Positions 35,268 through 44,785 of a stretch of DNA of 64,000 nt are shown in pieces. A model generated the notes under the pieces. It did no database searches. It saw nothing but the letters and a program-made list of their open reading frames with translations, and was not told where the DNA came from. This DNA is from Bacteroidota bacterium. Lineage in GTDB: Bacteria > Bacteroidota > Bacteroidia > Chitinophagales > Saprospiraceae. Position numbers and translations under genes: made by a program. Positions within the stretch are counted from its first letter, which is position 1. Every line of letters begins with the position of its first letter. The stretch is taken from the NCBI GenBank assembly GCA_963169455.1, contig CAUJDW010000149.1, forward strand, positions 26,882-90,881, in the 5' to 3' direction.

Positions 35268-36551
35268 TTACAGGCCCGTGGCCACTGTGGCGCGGCCCCT
35301 TTCTCCTATGAGGCGGTTTCGCACACCCAGGCTGCGGTAAAGGCCCAGCGGGTTCAGGGCTGCTCCGCTCAGAAGGCGGGCCTCGCCCAGCAGTGGCCGC
35401 AGGTCGGTGCGGAAGGCATCCTGAAGGATTTCCTGAGCGCGGGCCGGGTCGTTGTTTTCCTGGGCTTCCTCCAGCGCCGCAGCATCGACGAGCAGGGCCT
35501 GTGCATAAGCCAGGCGAACGGCCTCCAGGCTTTGAATGAGGTCCTCCAGGGGGTCTTTTACGTTGTGGCTGGCGTCGATCATCCAGGCCGGCGGCGGATT
35601 GCCTGCCGTATTGTTGTTCATGCCATAGACGAGTTCGTTGAAAATGAGGAAAAGCTGATAGGGCTTAATGCAGCCCACTGTCAGGTCATCGTCGCCGTAT
35701 TTGCTGTCGTTGAAGTGGAATCCGCCCAGCTTGCCGCGCATCATCAGGGTGGCGACGGCTTGTTCGATATTGGTGTTGGGGAGGTGGTGCCCCAGGTCGA
35801 CCAGGCTGTATGCCCTGTCGCCGCATTCGCTGGCCAGCAGGCAGGAGGTGCCCCAGTCGGGAATCACCATGCTGTAAAAACTGGGTTCGCAGGGCTTGTA
35901 TTCGATGTACATCTTCCAGTCGCCGGGAAGCTGGCTGTAGATGTGTTGCAGGCTGTCGAGGGTGCGCTGAAGGGCGCGGCGCATGTTGTGCTGGCCGGGG
36001 AAGGACGCCCCGTCGGCCAGCCATACGGTGATGCTTTTGGAGCCCAGGGCCTGCCCGATCCGGATAACCTCCAGGTTGTGTTCGACGGCCTGCTCCCTGA
36101 CGGCGCTGTCAGCATGGCAGAGGGAGCCGAATTTATAGCTGAGGGCCTGCCCGCGCTGATCCTGAAAGGTGTTGGAATTGACGGCGTCGAACCGGAGGCC
36201 CAGGGCCGACGCCTGCGCTTTTACGGCCGCGGCATCGGCCGGGATGTCCCAGGGAATGTGCAATGAAATGGCCCCGGCTGAACCTGTAAGGGCATGGAGC
36301 AGCCCGACATCCTCGATCTTTTGTTCCAGGCTGCCCGGCTCGCCGCCTATTGAAAAGCGCCCGAAGCGGGTGCCGCCCGCACCCAGCGCCCAACTGGGAA
36401 TGGCCACCTGCAGCCCGGCCACCTGCCCGGCAAGCTCGGCGGCATCCAGCCCCCTGCGCCCGAGCTGGTGTTGGAGAAAGCCGAAATCTTCCCGATGGCG
36501 TTCCATCATGCGGGCATTATGGCCCTGGATGTGGTGTGCTTCGATTTTCAT
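35268..36551 (-). CDS. rhaI: L-rhamnose isomerase, RhaI type
   Basis: 427 aa TIM-barrel isomerase converting L-rhamnose to L-rhamnulose. Metal-ligand segments typical of the xylose-isomerase-like fold are visible: the glutamate in MYIEYKPCEPSFYSMVIPDW, the aspartate/histidine in LVDLGHHLPNTNIEQ, FHFNDSKYGDDDLTVG and WMIDASHNVKDPLED. The ALSYKFGSLCHADSAVREQA region fits the RhaI subgroup rather than E. coli-type RhaA. It lies 12 bases after the aldolase-dehydrogenase gene. The subfamily can act on several deoxyhexoses; rhamnose is assigned from operon context. Confidence 0.93.
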   Translation of the reverse strand: MKIEAHHIQGHNARMMERHREDFGFLQHQLGRRGLDAAELAGQVAGLQVAIPSWALGAGGTRFGRFSIGGEPGSLEQKIEDVGLLHALTGSAGAISLHIPWDIPADAAAVKAQASALGLRFDAVNSNTFQDQRGQALSYKFGSLCHADSAVREQAVEHNLEVIRIGQALGSKSITVWLADGASFPGQHNMRRALQRTLDSLQHIYSQLPGDWKMYIEYKPCEPSFYSMVIPDWGTSCLLASECGDRAYSLVDLGHHLPNTNIEQAVATLMMRGKLGGFHFNDSKYGDDDLTVGCIKPYQLFLIFNELVYGMNNNTAGNPPPAWMIDASHNVKDPLEDLIQSLEAVRLAYAQALLVDAAALEEAQENNDPARAQEILQDAFRTDLRPLLGEARLLSGAALNPLGLYRSLGVRNRLIGERGRATVATGL

Positions 36552-36563
36552 GTCCGCTGCTTT

Positions 36564-38663
36564 TTATCTGACGAATGCCGCCTCGATCCCTCCATCCACA
36601 TTGATGATGTTTCCCGTGCTTTTCCGCAGGATGGCCGCCAGCGCAAATACCGCATCGGCTATATCTTCTGGTAGGATGATCTGCTTCAGCAGGTTCCGTT
36701 TGGCGTAGTGCGCCGGAAGGCCTTCTACTGTGATGCCGTATGCTTTTGCCCTGCCTTCAGCCCATGCCCCTTCCCATATTTTGCTGCCGATGATGACGCC
36801 GTCGGGGTTGACGGTATTGACCCTGATGTGGTCGGCGGCGAGTTCTGCAGCAAGCAGCCGGGCCATGTGCTGCTGGGCGGCTTTGGCCGTTCCGTAGGCG
36901 ACATTATTCGGGCCGGCCGCCAGCCCGTTTTTGCTGGCGATGCTGATGATGTCGCCCCCGAAGCCTTGTTTTCTCATCACTTCCACTCCTGCGCGGGCCA
37001 TCAGGAACTGCCCTTTCACAAGCACGTCCTGCAGCAGGGCCCAGTCCTCCTGGCTCGTTTCCTGCAGGGGTTTGGATATGGCCAGCCCGGCGCTGTGCAC
37101 CACGATGTCCACGCCGCCGAATTCCAGGCAGGCCCTGGCATAGGCTTCGGCAACCGCCCCGGCATCGGTGACGTCGCACTGGGCGTAGGCGGTCATGCCT
37201 TTTGGGAAACTGCTATGGGCTTCCTTCAGGCGCTCTTCCGCGATATCTGCAAGCACCACGTTCGCTCCTTCGGCGGCCAGCTTTTTCGCAATCGCTTTGC
37301 CGATGCCGCCGCCGGCGCCGGTGATCATGGCTACGCGCCGGGATAAGGGTTTTTCCGGGGGTTGCCGTTGCAGTTTGGCTTCCTCCAAAAGCCAGTATTC
37401 GATGTTGAAGGCTTCCTGCCGGGGCAGGGCCGTGTACTCCGAAATGGCTTCGGCGCCGCGCATGACGTTGATGGCGTTGATATAAAACTCGCCGGCTACC
37501 CGGGCCGTTTGTTTGTCTTTGGAAAAGGTGAACATACCCACGCCGGGCCAGAGAATAACCACGGGGTTGGGGTCGCGCATGGCGGGGCTGTCAGGGTGTT
37601 TGCAGCTTTCGTAATAGTGGGCATAATCCCGGCGGTATTGCTCGAACTGGGGTTCGATCTGCGCCCTGACGGTTTCATGCGAACTCAGTTCCTCATCTGC
37701 CGGCAAATCCAGGGCCAGCGGGCTGATCTTGGTGCGCAGGAAGTGGTCCGGGCAGGACGTGCCCAGAGGCGCCAGTTTAGCCAGGTTCCGGCTGTTGATG
37801 AATTCCAGTACCCGGCCATCGTCCGTGAAATGGCCGATCATCCGGCTGTGGCTGGAACACAGTCCTCTCAGAATGGGGGCCAGGGCGGCAGCTTGTTCCT
37901 TGCGCTGCTGCGGCGGCAGGCTTTCCCGGGCCTGCCCGCCAAAGGCGGGCCCCTTTTTGCCCATTTGGTTCTCGATGTACAGGCTGGCCTGCTCGATCAC
38001 CTCCAGGCTGTTCAGATAACAGGAATAAGAGGTGTCACCCCAGGTGAACAGGCCATGGCCTCCAAGCACGATGCCCCGGATGCCGGGGTTTTCTTCAAGG
38101 CGCCGCTCCAGTTGCAGCGCAAGATCGAAACCGGGGCGCTGCCAGGGCGCCCAGCCCATGCTGCCGCCCCATATTTCGCGGGTAATGGCCTGGCTGTCTT
38201 TCGCAGCAGCAATGGCGATCAGAGCGTCGGGGTGCAGGTGGTCGATGTGTTTGAAAGGCAGCAGCCCGTGTAAAGGGGTGTCAATCGAGGGAGCGCTGTT
38301 GCCGGAGCCGAACAGGCAGTGGTTGAACAGGGCTACCATTTCATCCTCGTATTGCAACCCGCGGTAAACCTTTTTCAGGGAACGCAAACGCCCGGTGTAC
38401 AAACCAGCGATGCCCTTGCGGGTAAGCGTGCCGAGGTCTCCTCCGGAACCTTTGACCCACATGACTTCCACTTCCTCGCCGGTAGGCGGGTCTTTTTCAA
38501 TGGTTTTGCAGCTGGTGTTGCCTCCCCCGAAATTCGTGATCCGCAGGTCGGCGCCGAGTATGTTGGACCGGTAGAGGAAGAGGGCTACCTCATCACCTTC
38601 CAGTTCGGCGGCTTTTTTTTCATCCCACAGGTACTGGACGTGTCCGAAGGTTTTTACTTTCAT
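36564..38663 (-). CDS. Bifunctional rhamnulose-1-phosphate aldolase / lactaldehyde dehydrogenase (SDR)
   Basis: 699-aa fusion. The N-terminal class II aldolase/adducin-like domain (about 20-420) contains NFGGGNTSCKT, HLHPDALIAIAAA and VLGGHGLFTWGD, with the zinc-binding histidines. The C-terminal short-chain dehydrogenase (about 435-699) has the NAD-binding TGAGGGIGKAIAKKLAAEG, the catalytic Ser in ISIASKNG and YGTAK (Y-x-x-x-K). It splits L-rhamnulose 1-phosphate into dihydroxyacetone phosphate and L-lactaldehyde and oxidises the latter to L-lactate. It is the first gene of the eight-gene operon. Confidence 0.95.
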   Translation of the reverse strand: MKVKTFGHVQYLWDEKKAAELEGDEVALFLYRSNILGADLRITNFGGGNTSCKTIEKDPPTGEEVEVMWVKGSGGDLGTLTRKGIAGLYTGRLRSLKKVYRGLQYEDEMVALFNHCLFGSGNSAPSIDTPLHGLLPFKHIDHLHPDALIAIAAAKDSQAITREIWGGSMGWAPWQRPGFDLALQLERRLEENPGIRGIVLGGHGLFTWGDTSYSCYLNSLEVIEQASLYIENQMGKKGPAFGGQARESLPPQQRKEQAAALAPILRGLCSSHSRMIGHFTDDGRVLEFINSRNLAKLAPLGTSCPDHFLRTKISPLALDLPADEELSSHETVRAQIEPQFEQYRRDYAHYYESCKHPDSPAMRDPNPVVILWPGVGMFTFSKDKQTARVAGEFYINAINVMRGAEAISEYTALPRQEAFNIEYWLLEEAKLQRQPPEKPLSRRVAMITGAGGGIGKAIAKKLAAEGANVVLADIAEERLKEAHSSFPKGMTAYAQCDVTDAGAVAEAYARACLEFGGVDIVVHSAGLAISKPLQETSQEDWALLQDVLVKGQFLMARAGVEVMRKQGFGGDIISIASKNGLAAGPNNVAYGTAKAAQQHMARLLAAELAADHIRVNTVNPDGVIIGSKIWEGAWAEGRAKAYGITVEGLPAHYAKRNLLKQIILPEDIADAVFALAAILRKSTGNIINVDGGIEAAFVR

Positions 38664-38825
38664 GGCGAATGCTTGACTTTTGGTTGAAAAGGGCTCCGGC
38701 TGAATCCCGGAGTTGGGCCAGGGCTTTCGCCCTGTGCTGTACCGGCTTTTTTAAGCGGGTGATCAGGCCGGTTATAAAAATAAGGAGTATTTTGGAAGAA
38801 GTTAATGATCGAAAAACACACGGCA
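38664..38825. promoter_or_regulatory. Divergent regulatory region of the rhamnose operon and a secreted esterase
   Basis: Three short hairpin-forming segments lie here: CTCCGG…CCCGGAG near 38692-38712, AGGGC-TTTC-GCCCT near 38720-38733, and CCGGC…GGCCGG near 38743-38772. They may be operator sites. No clear TTTG/TAnnTTTG pair was found on either strand, and no regulator gene is adjacent. Confidence 0.4.
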
Positions 38826-40511
38826 ATGAAAAAAGAATTTTTCTTCAGGTACTTCATGCTTATTCTGTTTGCCGTTTTCAGCCTGAGCGCATTCGCTCAA
38901 AAGCTGGAGAGCGGCCCACAGGTGCTCACCTTCCATTCGGATATTGACGACACCGAACAGCCTTATGGGTTATACCTCCCTGAGGATTACGACCCCGGAC
39001 TGAAATATCCGCTGGTGGTCATGTTGCACGGCGCCGGTTCCAACCACCGCCTTGCCCTCCGGCGCGTTTTCGGGCAGACCAACCGGGACGGCGAAACGGA
39101 TGTGGAGGCAAGCCGTTATTTTCCGCGCTGGAAAGGGCATGGCTACATTGTCGCCGCCCCGAACGCACGCGGCACGATGGGGTATCAGGGCATCGCCGAA
39201 CAGGATGTGCTGGATGTGGTGGCGGACGTTAAAAAGCGTTTTTCCATTGACGAGAACCGCATGTACCTCACCGGCCTTTCCATGGGCGGGGGCGGCACGC
39301 TCTGGATTGGGCTGAGTTACCCGGATATTTGGGCGGCTATAGCTCCCGTGTGCCCGGCCCCTCCGGCGGAGGCTGCCGCCCGGGCGGGCAATGCATTCAA
39401 TATTCCGGTGCACATCCATCAGGGTGGCGCCGACCCCGTGGTCAGGCCCGAAGGGGTCCGGGCATGGGTGGAAAACCTGAAAAGCAAAGGTGTGGATGTC
39501 GAATACAGCGAATACCCCGGCGTTGAACACGACAGCTGGGCCAACGCCTATCAGGATGGAGCCGTATTTGACTGGTTCGCCCGCTATCAGCGCAACCCAT
39601 TCCCGGGCCAGGTAAAATTGGCGGCCGATCAGTTCAAACACAGCAAAGCCTATTGGGTTACATTTGACGACTTCAGCCCGGGAACCCTGGCGGAGATCGA
39701 TGCCCGGTTTTTGGGAGAAAACCACCTGGACATCAAAACCGCCAACCTGCGCGCCTTTACCCTCCGCCTGGATGGGCATCCTTTATACCAGCGCGATAAA
39801 AGCCTGAAAGTCAATATTGATGGGAAGATAGTGAAAGCGGAAACGGGCCACGCCATCACTTTCCGGAAAAGCGGGGATCAATGGGAAAACAGCGCTTACT
39901 TCCCGCCCACACTTGCCAAGCGAAAAGGCATTGAAGGGCCCATGAGCGAAGTGCTCGCCGGCCGCCATGTTTATGTTTATGGAACGGGCGGCAACCCTTC
40001 CAGCGAGGAATTGGCGCGCCGCCGGCAGCAGGCGGAAAAAGCTGCAGAGTGGTCTTATTACCGCGGAGAATTCCTGGGGCGCATCATGGTGTTTCCCCGG
40101 GTTTTGAGCGACCAGCAGGTGCGGCCTTCCGACCTGCAGGAGGCCAACCTCATCCTCTTCGGAGACAAGGCCGCCAATTCGCTTATCGAACGGTTCAGCC
40201 AGCGCCTGCCCATGCACCTGGAGGACACTTCCGGCAATTATGGCCTGGCCTATATCTTTCCCATTGGCAACCGTTATGTGCTGGTCAATTCCGGGCGCTC
40301 GATCCTGGAATCTCCGGAGTCGGACAAACAGATCGACGGGCTGAGCCGTTATGCTTCTCCGGCCATCGTTTATGCGCTGAAGAAGTTCGACGATTATGTG
40401 CTGTTCAGCAAGGACAAAGCCATAGCCAACGGCCGCTTTGATGACAACTGGCAGTTGCCTCAGGAGGCTGCTGCTGTTTTGAAGGAAACAGGCGTCATCA
40501 CAGTGCGTTAA
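38826..40511 (+). CDS. Secreted alpha/beta hydrolase, esterase/PHB-depolymerase-like, with a C-terminal extension
   Basis: 561 aa from the ATG at 38826, which gives a clean signal peptide (MKKEFFFRYFMLILFAVFSL); an ATG at 38805 would add seven residues. The alpha/beta-hydrolase domain (about 30-270) has HGAGSNHR, the nucleophile elbow GLSMGG with Ser152, the acid in GGADPVVRPEG and the histidine in GVEHDSW. The C-terminal half (about 280-561) is an unassigned beta-rich domain, seen in related polysaccharide-associated esterases. It diverges from the rhamnose operon, so removal of acyl groups from a rhamnose-containing polysaccharide is possible, but this is inference. Confidence 0.85.
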   Translation: MKKEFFFRYFMLILFAVFSLSAFAQKLESGPQVLTFHSDIDDTEQPYGLYLPEDYDPGLKYPLVVMLHGAGSNHRLALRRVFGQTNRDGETDVEASRYFPRWKGHGYIVAAPNARGTMGYQGIAEQDVLDVVADVKKRFSIDENRMYLTGLSMGGGGTLWIGLSYPDIWAAIAPVCPAPPAEAAARAGNAFNIPVHIHQGGADPVVRPEGVRAWVENLKSKGVDVEYSEYPGVEHDSWANAYQDGAVFDWFARYQRNPFPGQVKLAADQFKHSKAYWVTFDDFSPGTLAEIDARFLGENHLDIKTANLRAFTLRLDGHPLYQRDKSLKVNIDGKIVKAETGHAITFRKSGDQWENSAYFPPTLAKRKGIEGPMSEVLAGRHVYVYGTGGNPSSEELARRRQQAEKAAEWSYYRGEFLGRIMVFPRVLSDQQVRPSDLQEANLILFGDKAANSLIERFSQRLPMHLEDTSGNYGLAYIFPIGNRYVLVNSGRSILESPESDKQIDGLSRYASPAIVYALKKFDDYVLFSKDKAIANGRFDDNWQLPQEAAAVLKETGVITVR

Positions 40512-40517
40512 TGCTTT

Positions 40518-43500
40518 TCAGCATTCCGGGCAGCAGACGTCCGGCGCCTCGGTGAGCGGCGAGGTTCTCAGTATCCGGTGGCGCCCAAGTTCATCGCTGA
40601 GCGGGCTGGGCCGGCTTATGGTTTCCGTGGGCGCCGTGGAGCCAAGCCTGGCGCTGAATGCCTGTTTGTCCTCCTGGTTTACAAGGTGCGTTGCCGCCTG
40701 GGCCACCTTCGCCTGGCCAAGGCCCGAGATATGGTTGTGAATATTGGTGATCTGCGGGAGCGTTTCAACCACGAGGACGCTTAAAGGCGAATTCTGCGGC
40801 AGCCCGAACAGCGACAGAAGCTGCCGGGTTTCGCTGTTGGTCCAGACTGCAGTGCCGTACTTCGTGGCGTCTTTGTTCTTCTTGCTGAAATCCACCAGTT
40901 TGAACACATTGGCGAAATTGGAGGTGTTCAGTTCATAGGTGAAATGCTTTGAGGCAACTTCACTGAGCACCTGCAGTTCCTGTTCCGAATACTTTTCAAA
41001 GACATTTACCTCCCTTTCAGGCTCCACCTGGACGCGCCAGTCGAGCTGCCGGTCATCCAGCAGGATGTTCCGGTAGTCCAGGTTGTCAGCCTGTTTCACC
41101 TGGGCGTACAACAGGGCCCAAAGCTGGGTTCGGGGTGGGACGGCAGTGACGTTTTTGCCGTTATGGGCGGCAACCGCATAAGGGGCGGTTACCCACAATT
41201 TTTTCTCGTCCCTGTTGGGCATGCAGGTAAGCGCCGGGGCCGGGTGCTGAATGCCCGTGGCCCGCAACCTTCTGCCGAAACGCCCCTGCGCAGTGGACCA
41301 AACCATCTCGCCGCTGTTGGGGTCCCTGAAATGGCCTACCCGGAATTCATAGGTGAAAAAGCCGAACATTTCATCAGCATTGGCGTGCAGGCCGGGAGGC
41401 AAGGGCAGGAGGTAGTGCCGGCCGCTGGTGCTGCTCTTCTCCATGGGCTGCATGGCATGCAGGCCAGCCAGGTCGTTGGCCGAATCGGGCGTTATGACGC
41501 GGATGAGTTCCGGATCGATGGGCAAAGCGGGTTCTTCCGGAGCCACCAGCAGCTCGGGTTTGTTGTTGCTGATGAGCTGGTCGGGTGCGATGGCCAGCAC
41601 GCGGGCAAAGTAAATGTCACCGGGGTCTTTTACCGGCTCCTCGAACTCTATCCATAGCTGGCGCTTTCGGGTTTCGGTGGCGGAATAGGCCTCGTTGCGC
41701 ACATAGGGCGACAGGGCTATGCCCGCCGAAACGATTTTCGGAACCTGCGCGGGCGGCGTTGTAACGGGCAGCCGTAGTTCCAGTTCCTCTGCCGCATCCC
41801 GCTCTTCGGCATGCCCGGCCCTGAATTGGGGCGTGATCGCATAGTGGAGTTCGATGGTATCGGGGAAATCGGGCTCGTCCTGGCCCTCGGGCGTTGCCTT
41901 TTTGGGCTCCACGGCATCTATGAAAATGAAGCGTGTGAAGTTGCGCTGCGGATCGTGCAGCGACTCAAAAGATGCCGTGCGGATCATTTCAATATCCCCC
42001 ACCACGGCATCGGCCGATTCCGGGGCTGCATCGCGGGAAAAACGCTTGGTGCGGGTAATGACAAAACTTCTGGTTTCAAGGGCGTTCCACATCCAGTCCC
42101 TGTCAATGACAAAGCTGATGCAGCACAGCCAGTGGTTGATCAGGTCTCCCTTGGAAGCAAAAGTGAGGGAGGAATTGTCCGGCGCCAAAGTATGCCTGAT
42201 GCGGCTGGAACAACCAAACACCACGCGCTGACCCTTGGGAGCTGTAAGGGTCATGCCCGTGCTTTCAATGTTCAGCTGGGCGGCCAGTTTTTTTACATTC
42301 TGTTGCTGGTCGGTGTTGGGCTTGCCGAAAAGCAGGGACGTCAGCTTGCCGTCAAAGGCCTCCGCTATATCGGGTTGCATGAAAACGCCCTGTATGGCGG
42401 GTACGCCGGGTTCCTGTATCAGAAGCCCGGTTTCATCGGCCGAGGCTTTGTAGGCCATCAGCTGGAAGGGCTCTCCAAAGCGGTTGTCGAGGCGTTTGTC
42501 GCTTTCGTTGATAAAACCGTAGTAGTTTTCGTTGTCCTCCTTGTCTTCGCACACTGCCCGAAGGGTGAGGCGGACGCCCCGCCCGGTGGGCAGTACGAGC
42601 TGCGGCAGGTTATCTATATCGTCCTCCAGGTTCAGGTCATTCACGAGATCCGTTTCCGGGCCTGTGTGAAGCACCTGCACATCCCTGTATTCGACAGGAA
42701 TATTTAATATGGCTTCGTAGCCGTCGTCGTTGCCGGCGGGGGGGAAGGCCCGGTAAGTTGTGTACAGGTGCACGTAATCGTCCCGGCCCGATACGCTGTC
42801 CAGTTTGTCCAGCTTGAGCGATTCGATTTCGACCACCACTTCGATCCGGTCCACGTCGGGGTCGGCAATGCCAAGGCCTACCCGGTGTTCGGCATTCAAC
42901 TGGTGGTCGCCCGGGTCCACATCGATGCCCAGCTCCGACTGGGCGATCAGGCGCTGCACCGGGTCGGCGTATTTGCCGGTGAACACGACGGCGGGGTAGC
43001 CCAGCTTGGGCCGGCGGATATTCAGGGCTGTTATTTCATTGGGGGAATCGCTGTTGACAAAAATATTGTCGTCATTCCCGCTGGGGTCCAGCTCCAGGAT
43101 TCTGGGCTGGTTGGGTGAAATGTATCTTTTAAAACGGCAGGAAGTAATGTCGGATGCGGTTTCATTTTTCGGGCCGGCCTCCAGGGGCGGAGCGCCGCCG
43201 CTGAGGTCCTGCATCCTGATCCTGAATTCGTAATTATTGCCATACCGAAGTTCCGTATTGACCGGCCCTGCCTGGTATATCTGGTTCAATTGGTTCTGAG
43301 CCGGGCCGCTGACTCCGGTGCCCGTGTCGTTCAGCGGGTCTTCCGGGTCGGCCAGGACATCGGCGTTCGTCGTCTGGTAGATGAGGGCGGCATCCTCGTT
43401 GGGCAGCACCATGCTTTTTCCTACCCAGTTGGCGAAATACATGGGCAGCCAGTAGTTCAGGTTTTTGCGGCCGTCCAGTTGCATGGGATAAACCTGATAG

Positions 43501-44744
43501 GGCAGTTCCCCGGTAAAAGGCCCGAGCGCAATGGCGCTGGCGGGGTTGCCCGGGTTTCTGGCCAGGGTCAACGGCTGTTTGCTCTGCACGAGGTTGAGGG
43601 ATTCCCAGGGGTTTTCCGGTTCGGCTGTTTCCCGCACGTCGACGACATATCCAAAGACACCCAGCGGGGCATCCAGGCGGCCGCTGAGCTCCCCGGCCGG
43701 GTCGCTGGCCATCTGCCGGATGTACCAGATCAGAATTTGTTCGTCATCCCAGCCCAGGCGGATGCCGGCGTCCTTGACTGGGTGGGCGCCATCGTTTTCT
43801 TCTTCGAGCAGGCTGCGGTTGGGCGGCTGCTGGCAGTGGACGATCTTGGCGAAGCCGTCGTCGTACATGGCCGCCTCGATAAACAATTGGTCGTAGTTGC
43901 CTGCCGGGGCAGGGTCGGGGTCCGTTTCCTGCGCCTTGAAGAGCACCGGGAAAAGCAGGGGCGCAAAGACCTGCCTGGCTTGCCCCGGGCTAAGCGGCGG
44001 GATGCGGGCGGCGTACCTCCTTATAAAGGTGTGGTTGGCGTCGAACTGGCTTTTGTAGCTGCTGTCGCCGGCCAGCCCGATGAAGAGCCACCCGCCCTTT
44101 GGGAAGTAAGCGGCATCGATGGGCAGGCTGGTTTGGTAGATCATGCCGGCCTGCCGAGCCAGCAATGGCTGCCGCATCAGGTAGGCCAGCACTTTGCCCC
44201 AGCTGATCACCTCCGGGCTGCGCTGAAAGCCAGGTACTTTTTTGCCGTCTTTTACTGCGCAGTGGTAGCTGTCGTCCGTAACCGCATTCGGTGTGCGCGG
44301 GGTGGTGAAATTGAACGCTTTGCGGTAACTTCTGGGCAGGTATTTTCTGACCGTCAGCGCTTCCGGGCGCGCATCTTCGGGCTTGTCGTTCAGGGGGTTG
44401 TTGATGTTGAGGTTGGTGTTGGCGGCCCCCAGGTTGGTTATGTTGAAATGTTTGGCCAGCGCTTCGAAAATGTCGCGGGCATTTGCAGGCGGGGTAGTGG
44501 GGAGCGCCAGGGCCGTGATGGGAGCGAAATTGTGGGGGAATACGCTCAGGCTGTCGAAGATGTTGGCGGTAAAGGAAAACTGAGCATCCGCAAAAGCTTC
44601 TGCATCCGGAATCTGAGCGTGTTGCTCGATGGCCGGGGCCAGCGGGTTCTGGTTGCGGGGCAACACGACGATGTTCAGTGTCAGCGCTTCGCCGTCAAAG
44701 AATTGTGGGAAGGGCAGTATGGAAAACCGTTGATTTGGGTTCAT
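40518..44744 (-). CDS. Giant protein of unknown function (1408 aa)
   Basis: I recognise no domain. It has no signal peptide or transmembrane helix (start MNPNQRFSILPFPQFFDGEA). The sequence is soluble, beta-rich, with many N, D, P and G residues and Ala-Pro linkers (ALPTTPPANARDIFEALAKH), and reads like several globular domains in series. The extreme C-terminus has a cysteine cluster (VCCPEC). Codon use is like the neighbours, and the frame is unbroken over 4.2 kb. It is 41 bases downstream of the 1780-aa gene in the same direction, so the two probably form one transcription unit. Convergent with the esterase gene, with 6 bases between stops. Confidence 0.8.
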   Translation of the reverse strand: MNPNQRFSILPFPQFFDGEALTLNIVVLPRNQNPLAPAIEQHAQIPDAEAFADAQFSFTANIFDSLSVFPHNFAPITALALPTTPPANARDIFEALAKHFNITNLGAANTNLNINNPLNDKPEDARPEALTVRKYLPRSYRKAFNFTTPRTPNAVTDDSYHCAVKDGKKVPGFQRSPEVISWGKVLAYLMRQPLLARQAGMIYQTSLPIDAAYFPKGGWLFIGLAGDSSYKSQFDANHTFIRRYAARIPPLSPGQARQVFAPLLFPVLFKAQETDPDPAPAGNYDQLFIEAAMYDDGFAKIVHCQQPPNRSLLEEENDGAHPVKDAGIRLGWDDEQILIWYIRQMASDPAGELSGRLDAPLGVFGYVVDVRETAEPENPWESLNLVQSKQPLTLARNPGNPASAIALGPFTGELPYQVYPMQLDGRKNLNYWLPMYFANWVGKSMVLPNEDAALIYQTTNADVLADPEDPLNDTGTGVSGPAQNQLNQIYQAGPVNTELRYGNNYEFRIRMQDLSGGAPPLEAGPKNETASDITSCRFKRYISPNQPRILELDPSGNDDNIFVNSDSPNEITALNIRRPKLGYPAVVFTGKYADPVQRLIAQSELGIDVDPGDHQLNAEHRVGLGIADPDVDRIEVVVEIESLKLDKLDSVSGRDDYVHLYTTYRAFPPAGNDDGYEAILNIPVEYRDVQVLHTGPETDLVNDLNLEDDIDNLPQLVLPTGRGVRLTLRAVCEDKEDNENYYGFINESDKRLDNRFGEPFQLMAYKASADETGLLIQEPGVPAIQGVFMQPDIAEAFDGKLTSLLFGKPNTDQQQNVKKLAAQLNIESTGMTLTAPKGQRVVFGCSSRIRHTLAPDNSSLTFASKGDLINHWLCCISFVIDRDWMWNALETRSFVITRTKRFSRDAAPESADAVVGDIEMIRTASFESLHDPQRNFTRFIFIDAVEPKKATPEGQDEPDFPDTIELHYAITPQFRAGHAEERDAAEELELRLPVTTPPAQVPKIVSAGIALSPYVRNEAYSATETRKRQLWIEFEEPVKDPGDIYFARVLAIAPDQLISNNKPELLVAPEEPALPIDPELIRVITPDSANDLAGLHAMQPMEKSSTSGRHYLLPLPPGLHANADEMFGFFTYEFRVGHFRDPNSGEMVWSTAQGRFGRRLRATGIQHPAPALTCMPNRDEKKLWVTAPYAVAAHNGKNVTAVPPRTQLWALLYAQVKQADNLDYRNILLDDRQLDWRVQVEPEREVNVFEKYSEQELQVLSEVASKHFTYELNTSNFANVFKLVDFSKKNKDATKYGTAVWTNSETRQLLSLFGLPQNSPLSVLVVETLPQITNIHNHISGLGQAKVAQAATHLVNQEDKQAFSARLGSTAPTETISRPSPLSDELGRHRILRTSPLTEAPDVCCPEC

Positions 44745-44785
44745 GATATTGGTTGTCGGTTGTTAATTGTTGTTTTCATTTCCGG

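Noticed and set aside
38805..38825. Earlier ATG at 38805 for the secreted esterase
   Set aside because: It adds seven polar residues ahead of a well-formed signal peptide that starts at 38826.
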